Of a DNA stretch of 30,438 bases, positions 14,727 to 23,700 are shown one piece after another. Source of the DNA: a virus; IMG/VR virus record IMGVR_UViG_3300033153_007431, positions 1 through 30,438 of that record; one strand, written 5' to 3'. The notes beneath the pieces were generated by a model. The model ran no database searches and was not told the DNA's origin. It was given only the letters and a program-made list of their open reading frames with translations. Both the position numbers and the translations under genes were made by a program. Position 1 is the stretch's first letter; every line of letters starts with the position of its first letter.

Positions 14727-16363
14727 GGGCGAGTGCCGTAGCTGCTGCTTATAACGGCAAGGTATATGTAGGCACGGGGGGTAATCCGGCATTACAACAG
14801 GATTGGTGGGAATATGACATTGCCGGTGACGCTTGGGCTGCAATGGCTAACTTTGGCGGTACTGCAAGATACGAGGCCATAGCCGTTGTTTGTGATGGCA
14901 TGGTGTATTTGGGTACGGGAAACGATGGGGCAAATACAGACGATTGGTGGGAATACGATATAGCTGGTGACGCATGGACAGGTGATGACCACACTATGGT
15001 AATGCTACCTAACCTATTCGTAAGGCTTGACGGGCTTTGCTATGGGAAGAAAAAGCACGCTGTAGATATTTCAGCCATAAATGTAACCGATAGCAAGTGG
15101 GGATTGTTTGGGTTTGAAATGGATCCTACTGACCAGATAGTAGATAACCTTGATTCTCCCGGTTCTCCTCAAGCCTATGATACGCCGGAGGATGCCATAA
15201 ATGCTTGGCCTGACGCTACTGCGGATCATTATCGGCTTTGTTATGTAGTAGTAAGAAAAATAGGAGCTGATTTTATTGGGCAGACAACTTGTTTTGATGG
15301 GGTTGGAGTAACTTCTACATTCTGGTCTGCTTATTCGCTGAATATAGTAAATAGAGCAAAATACGTTCATTACTACAATGATAAACTATTTCTTGGAAAT
15401 GTTGTTGATACAGGAGAAGAGTTCAAACAAACTATTCAATGTTCAGTTACACAGGATTTTGAAGACTTTTCGGGCTATGGATCGGCTTTGCAAGACCTTA
15501 TCCAGAGTAAAGGTGAGGTTATGGGCTTTAAGCAATTACGGAATAAACTATTTCCCTATAAGTCCGATTCAATATGTTTGGTAGAAACTACCGGTAACTA
15601 CCTTGAACCGATTAGAGTAACGGAAGGAATTGTAAGAAATATCGGATTAGTGTCTATTCGGACGGTTATCGATATAGAGAATTACCATATATTTCTTACA
15701 AGAGACAACATTTATATATTTGATGGAATTAACTTGCAGAGTATAGGAGATAACATTAAGAATGATTTATTTTCTTATATGAACATGGATTTCATAAATA
15801 CATCGTTTGCTTTTAATATTAAGGAAGCGAATATCTATGTATTAAACACAGCTACTGTTCAGCGGTATTGTGATAAAGCTTGGATTTTTGATTATAAAAA
15901 GAAAGAATGGTCTCACTGGAAATGGGGGAAGCAAATTAGTAGTGGAGAACTATATTACGAAAACAACAATTCTATTCTTTTACTCGGCGGTACAGACGGA
16001 TATGTTTATAAAATGGATAAAGCTGCAACTGATGATAGCGGTACAAATATAAGCTCGTATATTATGACGAAGGATTACACATTAAATGAACCTGAAAAGT
16101 TATTTAAACTATTAAAATTAATAATAAATATAGACCCTGAAGCAGACGGACAAGACATAAGAATTACGGCAAGTACTGATTATGGAGCAACATGGAGCAA
16201 CAATATAGATATAACAACAGATGCCTTTACTACTCATATTGTTAATTTCTTTAGAAGGGGTAGAACTGTAAGATTAAAGATAGAAAATATATCAAGTTCA
16301 GTTCTTGATATTGAGTCTTTAAACATAGGCTTTTCGGCATCGGGATTTGAAAAAGAAAAATGA
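14627..16363 (+). CDS. Nozzle-like tail protein, C-terminal part
   Basis: The third frame of the broken tail gene begins at a GTG immediately after the 8-bp duplication. Residues about 1-118 of this part hold the last three kelch units (QDWWEYDIAGDAW twice, then DDWWEYDIAGDAW). Residues about 133-237 resemble the module repeated in the head genes, though more divergent (INVTDSKWGLFGFEM, HYRLCYVVVRKIGADFIG). The rest is a second propeller-like region (YVHYYNDKLFLGN, HIFLTRDNIYIFDG, DKAWIFDYKKKEWSHW, LLGGTDGYVYKMD) and a C-terminal beta-sandwich (DIRITASTDYGATW ... RGRTVRLKIENISSS). These match the general architecture of P22 gp10-like/nozzle proteins. The stop overlaps the start at 16360. Confidence 0.75.
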   Translation: MGTGYNGAYLQDWWEYDIAGDAWAAMANFGGGIRASAVAAAYNGKVYVGTGGNPALQQDWWEYDIAGDAWAAMANFGGTARYEAIAVVCDGMVYLGTGNDGANTDDWWEYDIAGDAWTGDDHTMVMLPNLFVRLDGLCYGKKKHAVDISAINVTDSKWGLFGFEMDPTDQIVDNLDSPGSPQAYDTPEDAINAWPDATADHYRLCYVVVRKIGADFIGQTTCFDGVGVTSTFWSAYSLNIVNRAKYVHYYNDKLFLGNVVDTGEEFKQTIQCSVTQDFEDFSGYGSALQDLIQSKGEVMGFKQLRNKLFPYKSDSICLVETTGNYLEPIRVTEGIVRNIGLVSIRTVIDIENYHIFLTRDNIYIFDGINLQSIGDNIKNDLFSYMNMDFINTSFAFNIKEANIYVLNTATVQRYCDKAWIFDYKKKEWSHWKWGKQISSGELYYENNNSILLLGGTDGYVYKMDKAATDDSGTNISSYIMTKDYTLNEPEKLFKLLKLIINIDPEADGQDIRITASTDYGATWSNNIDITTDAFTTHIVNFFRRGRTVRLKIENISSSVLDIESLNIGFSASGFEKEK

Positions 16364-17187
16364 AACTTACAAGAGATACTGTTTTACCTAAATTACCTGA
16401 GAGCGAAGAAGACGTTACTCGTTTTCGACAAGAGAGTATTCAAGAGGCAGAAGATGTTAGAAAATCTACTACCGATGACATCGATCATCTTTATATTTAT
16501 ACTAAACCATCTTATGTAAATTTAAAGGTCAAACGGGCAAGTGCCAGCACGGTAACAGTTGAATGGAGCGCTTTACTAATCGGAGACACTTATCACGAAG
16601 ACCCTAACGGATTTACAAAGACTTTAGATATAATTACCGATCTTGATACAGGCGGTAAAGCCGCAAGTACTTGGTATTATATATGGGCAATTGCGACAGA
16701 AGACGGAAGGGCAAGTTGTATATTTTCTGTAAGTTCAGACGATCCGGTCTATCCTGCTAATTATGTTCATAGACGGCTTGTCAGTATGGTATATAATAGC
16801 GCAGGTGGTAATTTTGTGGACTTTACGCAAGAAAATGAAATGTATATGTATAGTACATGGCTGTTGGCTTTGAATAACGGTGGTGCAGGTGCGCCAGCCG
16901 TAGTGCCTTTAACAGTATTTGTTCCTGAAGCTGTATATTGGGTTAATATATCTATGTATTGCGATAGGAATATTGCTGGGACACAAACATTACAGGCGTA
17001 TGTTCTTGGTTATGTTAATGATACTTACATACGGCAATTAAGAATAAATTTACTCAGCTATTCACAAAACTGGCATACGCTTGTTGAGGAAAAGTTTATC
17101 TTTACATCAAATAGGAATATTCAATATTATCAGGATCCCGCAGATGGAGTATATATATATGTAGGCGGCTTTAAGGTAGAACTATGA
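16360..17187 (+). CDS. Tail protein, possible fibre or receptor-binding protein
   Basis: The 275-aa protein starts within the stop of the nozzle-like gene. A charged helical N-terminus (about 10-45) would attach or trimerise. Residues about 50-150 are beta-rich with STWYYIWAIATEDG and VHRRLVSMVYNSAGG, resembling domains in phage fibre proteins and loosely the module of the head genes. Residues about 165-275 are a beta-rich C-terminal domain (VPLTVFVPEAVYWVNISMYC ... DGVYIYVGGFKVEL). Position after the nozzle fits a short tail fibre or tip. Receptor binding is inference. Confidence 0.55.
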   Translation: MKLTRDTVLPKLPESEEDVTRFRQESIQEAEDVRKSTTDDIDHLYIYTKPSYVNLKVKRASASTVTVEWSALLIGDTYHEDPNGFTKTLDIITDLDTGGKAASTWYYIWAIATEDGRASCIFSVSSDDPVYPANYVHRRLVSMVYNSAGGNFVDFTQENEMYMYSTWLLALNNGGAGAPAVVPLTVFVPEAVYWVNISMYCDRNIAGTQTLQAYVLGYVNDTYIRQLRINLLSYSQNWHTLVEEKFIFTSNRNIQYYQDPADGVYIYVGGFKVEL

Positions 17188-17459
17188 TGCCGAATATGTT
17201 AATAAATAAAACAACAGGACATATCAAGTCATGGGGATACTGCGAATTTGAGGAAAAGGAAGGCTTTGTTGTAGTTGAAAGTCCGACCGATACCTTGCCT
17301 GAGAAAGAAATGATAAGTGAGGAATACTTTTATATAAACGGCAAGATTGTAGTTAAGAAAGTTGAAGTACCTATTGTTATTTCAATAGATGAAAAGCTGG
17401 AATTACTAACTCAGAGAGTAATAAAGTTAGAAAAAAACCTTGACAAAATAAAGTATTAG
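17184..17459 (+). CDS. Small tail-region protein with C-terminal coiled coil, 91 aa
   Basis: It overlaps the previous stop (ATGA). The first 60 residues look like beta strands (HIKSWGYCEFEEKEGFVVVE, YFYINGKIVVKK), and the last 25 are a heptad-like helix (IDEKLELLTQRVIKLEKNLDKI). This layout is seen in small proteins that follow fibre genes, either as chaperones or as minor tip parts. No family is recognised with certainty. Confidence 0.55.
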   Translation: MMPNMLINKTTGHIKSWGYCEFEEKEGFVVVESPTDTLPEKEMISEEYFYINGKIVVKKVEVPIVISIDEKLELLTQRVIKLEKNLDKIKY

Positions 17460-17477
17460 TATTAAATTAGAAGTACT

Positions 17478-17948
17478 ATGAATCCTTTTGATTACAAAAC
17501 ACAGGGCAGTGGTTATGGCAGTCTTGGTGATATTTGGGGCGGTTTTGGAGATTACCAACAGGCAATGAAACGGAACGAACAGCAACAACAATTATATGAT
17601 CAACAGTTGTTAGAAGGTGAAGCTTGGGCTGACCGTATGGAAAGAGAAAGACATCAGTATGAACAGTCTATTTCTCCCAAGAATTTTTTAATGAAAGGCT
17701 TTAAACCTTTGGGAGATTGGCGAATGGATTGGATGAAAAACAATCCTATACCGACTATAGGTGATGCCCCTGTAAAACCACCTGACTTCTATTACCAAAA
17801 AAACGTAGAAAACCCTCTATATCAGGAACTATCCGGCTATCACCATGCTTACGGACTACCTTTTGCAAAGAGAATGGCGCAAAGAACTAAATATACAGGA
17901 GGACTAGGAGGTCAGGCTCCTAAACCTTTTAGTGCAACTAATTACTGA
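17478..17948 (+). CDS. Probable internal virion (ejection) protein, 156 aa
   Basis: The N-terminus is Gly/Gln-rich (SGYGSLGDIWGGFGDYQQAM), followed by a Gln/Glu-rich helix (RNEQQQQLYDQQLLEGEAWADRMERERHQY split over two helices) and a proline-rich C-terminal half. No catalytic motif is seen. It begins a run of five low-complexity proteins placed between the tail-tip genes and a 1213-aa protein, an order in which podoviruses keep their ejected internal proteins. The family is not recognised. Confidence 0.5.
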   Translation: MNPFDYKTQGSGYGSLGDIWGGFGDYQQAMKRNEQQQQLYDQQLLEGEAWADRMERERHQYEQSISPKNFLMKGFKPLGDWRMDWMKNNPIPTIGDAPVKPPDFYYQKNVENPLYQELSGYHHAYGLPFAKRMAQRTKYTGGLGGQAPKPFSATNY

Positions 17949-18118
17949 TGAAAAAATATATGAGGATTGTAAAAAATCCTAATTATAAAAAAATAAAAGA
18001 ACTTAACGGCCACAAGTGTCATCATACTTATGGTATGGAAAATGCAGATAAGACGATCGAATATAAAGAATTTGAAAAACCGCCTAAAGGCTGGAAAAAG
18101 GTAAAGAGGCAATTATGA
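17948..18118 (+). CDS. Small basic protein, 56 aa
   Basis: An open frame of 56 codons starts in the TGATG overlap with the preceding stop and ends in an ATGA overlap with the next gene, which argues for a true coupled gene. The product is strongly basic (KKYMRIVKNPNYKKIKEL at the start, PPKGWKKVKRQL at the end) with one HKCHH cluster near residues 22-26. A nucleic-acid-binding or virion DNA-associated role is plausible but unproven. Confidence 0.55.
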   Translation: MKKYMRIVKNPNYKKIKELNGHKCHHTYGMENADKTIEYKEFEKPPKGWKKVKRQL

Positions 18119-18636
18119 GTTCAGGTATACCAATAGGGGGTGGACACGGTTTACTTCCTTTTTTGGGGGGTAGTACAGGAGGAGGATCTCATACATATTC
18201 GGGATGGACTCCTGAACAGTTAGCCTTTTTCGAACAACAAACAGAACAATTCCCAGACTATTTAGATCTTACAAGACGAATACAAGAAACGCCAAATCTC
18301 TATACAGAGGAAGCTTTTAGAAATTTTTTTGAAAGAGGATTAAAACCTCAAATGCGTGAATCCTTAAAAGAGCGATTAGCAGGGATAACGGAAAAGGGCC
18401 CACGTTGGGGTTCTTTCCAAGCGCAACAAAGAGGAAAGGCTTTTGGGGATTACGGAAAGGGATTAAGCCAGATGAAAGAAAAACTTTTCTTTGATCGATT
18501 GCAAAAATTCTCATCTGAGCGGGCAAGGCGGCAACAATTGGAGTTAGCGGCAAGAAAGGCCATGTTGCCTCAAATGGGTACTAAACCTATGGACACAGTG
18601 GTTACACCCGGACAAACAGGATTATTGTGGAGTTAA
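18115..18636 (+). CDS. Probable internal virion protein, 173 aa
   Basis: The first 30 residues are Gly/Ser-rich (IPIGGGHGLLPFLGGSTGGG). The centre is helical and charged (WTPEQLAFFEQQTEQFPDYL; FRNFFERGLKPQMRESLKERL), and a second basic helix follows (FDRLQKFSSERARRQQLELA). This make-up, a glycine-rich head with amphipathic helices, is common in ejected proteins of short-tailed phages. There is no recognised family or enzyme motif. Confidence 0.5.
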   Translation: MSSGIPIGGGHGLLPFLGGSTGGGSHTYSGWTPEQLAFFEQQTEQFPDYLDLTRRIQETPNLYTEEAFRNFFERGLKPQMRESLKERLAGITEKGPRWGSFQAQQRGKAFGDYGKGLSQMKEKLFFDRLQKFSSERARRQQLELAARKAMLPQMGTKPMDTVVTPGQTGLLWS

Positions 18637-18639
18637 ACT

Positions 18640-19002
18640 ATGGACCCATTAACAATAGCGATGATATCAATGCAAGCCGGGCGCAAGTTAAACCTTCCGG
18701 GTTTTGGCCAACAAAGACTGCCACAAACAACTGGAGACAATATAAGAGTGTCTCCACAAGGAAGTGATTCGATGGGATCTTTAAGCCAAGCGTTGGGGTT
18801 GTATAACCTTGGTTCAAGTATGTTTGGTGATAATTATGCTATACCGGAAGGCTATACACCTGAGACGGATGTTTTTAGCGGGGTAAGTCAAGCAGCGCCG
18901 GATGTATACAGTCCTTATGCTAATTTCAGCGGACCCACCCTCCAACAGGCATTAGATTTTCGATTTAGCAGAAATCCGTATATGGGATTCCCTAATGGCT
19001 GA
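18640..19002 (+). CDS. Hypothetical virion-region protein, 120 aa
   Basis: This low-complexity protein is rich in Gly, Pro, Gln and Tyr (DVYSPYANFSGPTLQQAL near the end) with a short hydrophobic start (PLTIAMISMQAG). It sits three bases after its neighbour, and its end overlaps the next start. Structural or ejection role by position; nothing further can be read from the sequence. Confidence 0.5.
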   Translation: MDPLTIAMISMQAGRKLNLPGFGQQRLPQTTGDNIRVSPQGSDSMGSLSQALGLYNLGSSMFGDNYAIPEGYTPETDVFSGVSQAAPDVYSPYANFSGPTLQQALDFRFSRNPYMGFPNG

Positions 19003-19510
19003 TCCTTTACAAAATCCTTTATTTAGAGCTTTATTTTTAGGTGAAGCCTTACCGCAGCAAGCACAAAGAAGGCAACCGACAGGAATATATACAATACCTC
19101 AGTCTTTAACCGAGGCAGTAGAAAAAAGAAAAGGTACGATAAGAAATCAAGACGAATATTTACAAAATTTACTTGAGAGAATGGGGGAGAGTATAGGTCG
19201 GACTAGACAAACGTTAGGTTTGAATAAACCATGGGATACTAAATATAAGAAAAAACCTCCTACAAAACGAACAAGTTTTAAGGAAAGTATAGACGCTATT
19301 GTCGGATCGGCAGGAAAACCGCCAGCCGAAGTTTCAAGGGCAGCTAAAAAACATCAAGATTTTTTGGCTTTAACAGGATATTTCGGGAAAAAATGGGAAG
19401 ATATGACACTTAAAGAAAGAGCCTATAGAAAAGCTAGGCAATTAGGGGATTGGTTAGATGAAACAGGTTTTAATGCTTGGTTGCGAAGGCAAGGATATTT
19501 AGATAACTAA
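18995..19510 (+). CDS. Hypothetical virion-region protein, 171 aa
   Basis: It starts eight bases inside the preceding gene. The N-terminal part (ADPLQNPLFRALFLGEALPQ) is amphipathic; the rest is basic and helical, with a lysine-rich patch (KYKKKPPTKRTSFKES) and tryptophan-containing C-terminal helices (KKWEDMTLKERAYRKARQLG). Its neighbours suggest an internal virion protein. The family is not recognised. Confidence 0.5.
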   Translation: MADPLQNPLFRALFLGEALPQQAQRRQPTGIYTIPQSLTEAVEKRKGTIRNQDEYLQNLLERMGESIGRTRQTLGLNKPWDTKYKKKPPTKRTSFKESIDAIVGSAGKPPAEVSRAAKKHQDFLALTGYFGKKWEDMTLKERAYRKARQLGDWLDETGFNAWLRRQGYLDN

Positions 19511-19521
19511 GGAGATGGTAA

Positions 19522-20763
19522 ATGAGTATAGTAGTAGCACCACAAAGACAATCAACCGGACTTAGAGACATTATTTCTGCTCTCTCTCTTTATAATGACT
19601 GGAAGCGCAGACAAGCAAGTGAGAAAATTGCGGAATATAATACAGGTCTTGCAGAAATGGAAGACTCTACACCCGGTTTATTGGAAAGATTAGGAAAATT
19701 TTTAACTGCCCCGCCCACAGAGGAATCTGTAACTATCCCTGAACTTTCAGGTTTTATGCCTTCCGCTCAAAGAGAAGTTGACCCTACAGCTCCTTTGCCG
19801 AGATTAGAAAAAGGGAAAGCCTATCCGGGCATGGGGCCGGTAGGCTATGAAAAATTACGTCCCAAACTTTCAGAAAGAGCAAAAGCACAACGTGACCTTG
19901 AAATGAGAAGGGCTATGACAATACCGCCCTCTGACGAAAGAAAAGCTGCAATAAAAAAGGCGAAAACACCTATAAGCGAAAGGGAAATGCTTAAATACAT
20001 GACAGATAAGGAGTATCGGGATTATGCACGTCCAAGGGGGCTTGGGAAAAGAGAAGACGTAATAAGGGGGATTAAAAAGAAACCTGCACCCAAAATCGAG
20101 TCTATACCCACTCACCGAAAAAATATAAGGGGAAAAAACTCGAATGCAAAAAGTGCAGAATTATACAGACTTTTTCGTAGAACACAAAGAGATCCTAATA
20201 GAACCCCTCGCCAAAAATTTGAAGAGCGTTTAACTGCTTGGAATATGCAAGAAAATTTGAATGAATTTAGAGACTGTAAAAAAAATAGGTACAGTATTGG
20301 AGGGAAAAAACCAGTATGGAGAGAACCGAGAAGGTCGGGAAGAAGAGGTAAGCAAAATCGATATGAAATAACATTGGCTAATGGAAAAACTCATCAAGTT
20401 ACATCTGGACTTGCCGAACAGCAAATATATGGTAGGTCAGGAAAAATATTTGGCAAATATTATTCTCAATCTCCTATTGTGCGAGTAAGAAATATAGGAA
20501 AAGTTACTCCAAGAAGTATACAAAGAGAGAAGGCCGAGAGAGAAAAAGCAGAAAGATTAGCCAGAAAAGAAGCACAGGATTTTATAGTTAGATATAATAA
20601 TTCAGATAGAGACGAGAAAAAAAGAATAGCAGGGTTAAAGCCTCCCGGTGTAGTGTTAGGAGTAGATAAAGGTTGGTTTTCTGATACTTATTTTGCTGAA
20701 AGTTATGGAGCCGGGAAGAGAAAGACGGAAAATGTAGCAGGTACTAATATAAGTTTTGACTGA
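19522..20763 (+). CDS. Probable internal virion protein, 413 aa
   Basis: The start follows AAGGAGATGGTAA. The protein is strongly basic and mostly charged helix or disorder, with proline-rich stretches at about 75-110 and dense Arg/Lys runs at about 195-300 and 330-360 (REKAEREKAERLARKEAQDF). There is no membrane segment or catalytic signature. It is coupled by TGATG to the 1213-aa protein, so the two are probably made and packaged together. Candidate ejection or DNA-associated protein. Confidence 0.5.
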   Translation: MSIVVAPQRQSTGLRDIISALSLYNDWKRRQASEKIAEYNTGLAEMEDSTPGLLERLGKFLTAPPTEESVTIPELSGFMPSAQREVDPTAPLPRLEKGKAYPGMGPVGYEKLRPKLSERAKAQRDLEMRRAMTIPPSDERKAAIKKAKTPISEREMLKYMTDKEYRDYARPRGLGKREDVIRGIKKKPAPKIESIPTHRKNIRGKNSNAKSAELYRLFRRTQRDPNRTPRQKFEERLTAWNMQENLNEFRDCKKNRYSIGGKKPVWREPRRSGRRGKQNRYEITLANGKTHQVTSGLAEQQIYGRSGKIFGKYYSQSPIVRVRNIGKVTPRSIQREKAEREKAERLARKEAQDFIVRYNNSDRDEKKRIAGLKPPGVVLGVDKGWFSDTYFAESYGAGKRKTENVAGTNISFD

Positions 20764-23700
20764 TGAAAAAATGGAAAGACATAGTAAAGGAAAACGAATA
20801 TACAATACTCGATCCTCTTAAAAAGCAAGAGCTTAGGGAAGCCTATGTAAATAGGCTAATAGAAGAACAAGACCCTAATATTAGTGAAGAAAAGAAAAAA
20901 GAAGTAAGGGAAGAATTTTATACTTATGCTGAACAAATAGAAGCACCACAAACAGAGTTTGGATATGAAGATCCCGAACTTGAAATGCTTCGCAGAAGGA
21001 CGCAACCTCCTCCAAAACCGGAATTAACGGGAGAAGAAAAACTACAGAGAGATTTATCCCGGATGGGTAGCAGGTATATAGAGGCTCTTGATAGAGGATT
21101 GGGAGAATCTGTAGTTGGATTATACTCACAAGAACCGGGTCAAGAAATGCTTCCTTTTCAACCTTACGGAACACTTGAAAAACTATTGCATGGAGTAGGT
21201 GCTATTGCAGGTGATATGCCTACATTTACGTTAGGTTCTCTTGCGGGTTTGATTACCGGCCCCGCTGCGCCTATTGTCTCCCCTACGCTGGCTTTTGGAC
21301 TTACCGAAGCTTTAAGGCATACCGGCAGAGAGAGACTGCAAAATACAGATACGTGGGAAGCGATTAAAGGTGCTGCTCTTCCAACATTAAAAGGTATGGT
21401 TACTGGTGCTGTTTTAGGTACAACCGGTAAGGTTCTGGGCATAGCAGAAAAGGCTGCAATGGCGAGAGGCAGACCTATTTTAAGCAGGGCTATAAGATAC
21501 GCAAGAACACCTGCTGAAATAGCTACACTCACAACCGTACCGGCTGCAATGGAAGGACATTTGCCAAAAAGGGAGGACTTTTTTGATGCTGCGATTTTAC
21601 TGGTAGGGCTAAAAGGAGCGCATAAAATATCCGGTAAGTTACAGGCTGCTGCTTTAAAGTTAAAGAAAAGTCCTTTAGATGTAGCAACGGACATAAGAGA
21701 GAGGCTTAAAGTTGAGGATGTAGATGTTCCGGTCGAGATTGCGAATAAATCTCTGGATCAAATTATATCCGAGACAGGAGTACCTTCTAAAGTTAAGACA
21801 AAAAATTATGAGTTTTTACAACAAATGCAAAGAGGTAAAAAAATAATAGGCGAAAGAGAATACAGAGAGAACGTAGAGAGGTATGATTATAGAAAGTCTA
21901 ATGAAATATTGAGCAGTTTGGATCAAGAGTTGGTTTTATCAGATACAATTGAATCGGTAAGGACTAAAAAGACAAAGCCAATGGTGACAAAAGAGGCTAT
22001 ACAAGGGAGTATAGCCGAAATTCCCTATGCTGAAATCAAAGCAAGACTTTTAACCGGAGACCAATTTCAAGTAAAGAAGAAGATAGGTGATCCTACTAAA
22101 AGCTACCTTAAGGTTTACTCAAATAGGTCGTTCAGTCCTTTAATTGAAGTATCTGAGAGCTTTAAAGGAAAACACAGCAGGAGAGTAAAATTTAGTGAAC
22201 TATACCCGACAGACAAGCCTCACAGATTTATTTACGTTCCTGAAAGAGCAGGGATGCTGAATGTCGAGAGGGGCGTACCTATTGAGAATTTTGTAAGGAA
22301 TCAACCTTACTCAAGAATAGAGCCTACAAACAGAGTTATGGAAAATATCAGAATAAATATTGAAAAAGCATTAGACATTCATGCCGATAATTACTTTACC
22401 AAAGACATTGTGAGAATGATACTCGGCGGAGACGAGACTTTATCGGGTTATGGGAGTTCCCATAAAATGATTGATCCGAGAACCAATAAACATGGTTCGC
22501 AGATGCCTCTTTGGGAAACTGAGTTTAATATATTAAAAGGTGATGCTCGCAATCTTCCGGATCGTAAATTAACTGCATGGTTTAGAAATCCGTATAGAAC
22601 TTTTGATATTATTGGTCAACCTGTAAAAAAACTGATATTTTGGAATACAAAAAATGCTGAGACATTAGGACGTATTGAAGTGTTGAAATTAGGTAAATCC
22701 GTAAGAGAGGTAAAAAAGTCTTTAGGGTGGTCGCCACTTAAAGGATGGATAGGTACAAAGATAGATGGGCGTACACCTTCGCAGAGAATAGGTATATATG
22801 CAATAGCACAACAGGAACATGGAATAAAGATATTAGATAAAATGGGTATAAGAAAAATTCCAGTGCTTGAACCTGCCGAGATTAAGGCTTATGAATTTAT
22901 GCGAACAAAATATAAAGATTTTTATGAAAGAATAAACGCCATGAGAATATTGGCGGGGAAGGAGCCTTTTGGAAAAGTAGAGAACTATTTTACTTTTGTA
23001 AGAAACGTAAACGAAGCTATAAACGTACTTGGCCTTGATATTGTTCAAATAAAAAAATCGGGATATACTGAGGGATTAGGAAAAAAAGCCTCCGTCTCTT
23101 TTGAAGATTATCATCCTCGAATGACAAAGTTTAAATATGCTAAAAGGCGTGTTGAGAATATGATTAAACTCGAAATTGAATCCTTTGATATATTTGAAAG
23201 GTACTCTCATAGTGCCATAGACCATATCCACATCAGTCCGGTAGTTGCTAAAATAAGAAAGATGTGTAATGTAATTAATGATGGTAAAAAAAGATTTTCT
23301 TTAAAAGAAGAAGCTCCGGGAATGTATGATTTTCTGCAAAGATATGCTGATACAATAGCAGGCAAAAAAGACCCGCAGGCAGATTTAAAAATGACACATA
23401 ATTTAAGTAGAATAAGAGATGGACTTGATAAATTAAGAAATAATATAACAGTGGCTTACCTTTCAGGGGCTTTACGAACTGCTGCTATTCAGCCTGTTGC
23501 CATTGTTCAAGCTATGGTAGAGACAGGCAAAAGTAATACTGTATGGGCTTTAGGAAAAATGTTTGACCCTCGTAAAAATATGCAAGGCATGAGGGCAAGG
23601 GAGTATGCTATAAAAAATAGTTCTGTTCTGCTCACCCGAATTTTTGACGAAAGTGTGAGAAAGTATACAGGTATAGGTAAAGTAGTAGGTTTAAGAGATA

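Larger units (their letters stand above)
14119..14990 (+). repeat. Kelch-coding tandem repeats, about 141-147 bp period
   Basis: The sequence GCCGTAGCTGCTGCTTATAA recurs at 14119, 14263, 14301, 14445, 14586 and 14735. Units carry the DWWEYD motif six times in the joined protein, enough for one six-bladed kelch propeller. A stretch of 114 bp is identical between 14182-14295 and 14505-14618, so the array has expanded or been homogenised recently. Confidence 0.85.

Noticed and set aside
14119-14990. Diversity-generating retroelement variable region in the repeated tail gene
   Set aside because: No reverse transcriptase or adenine-specific variation between units is seen; the units look like kelch repeats made by tandem amplification.
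21164-21694. 176-residue open frame on the minus strand
   Set aside because: It lies antisense inside the 1213-aa gene without a ribosome site, and its Ala/Pro/Ser/Val-rich sequence mirrors the Gly/Ala-rich segment of the true gene.
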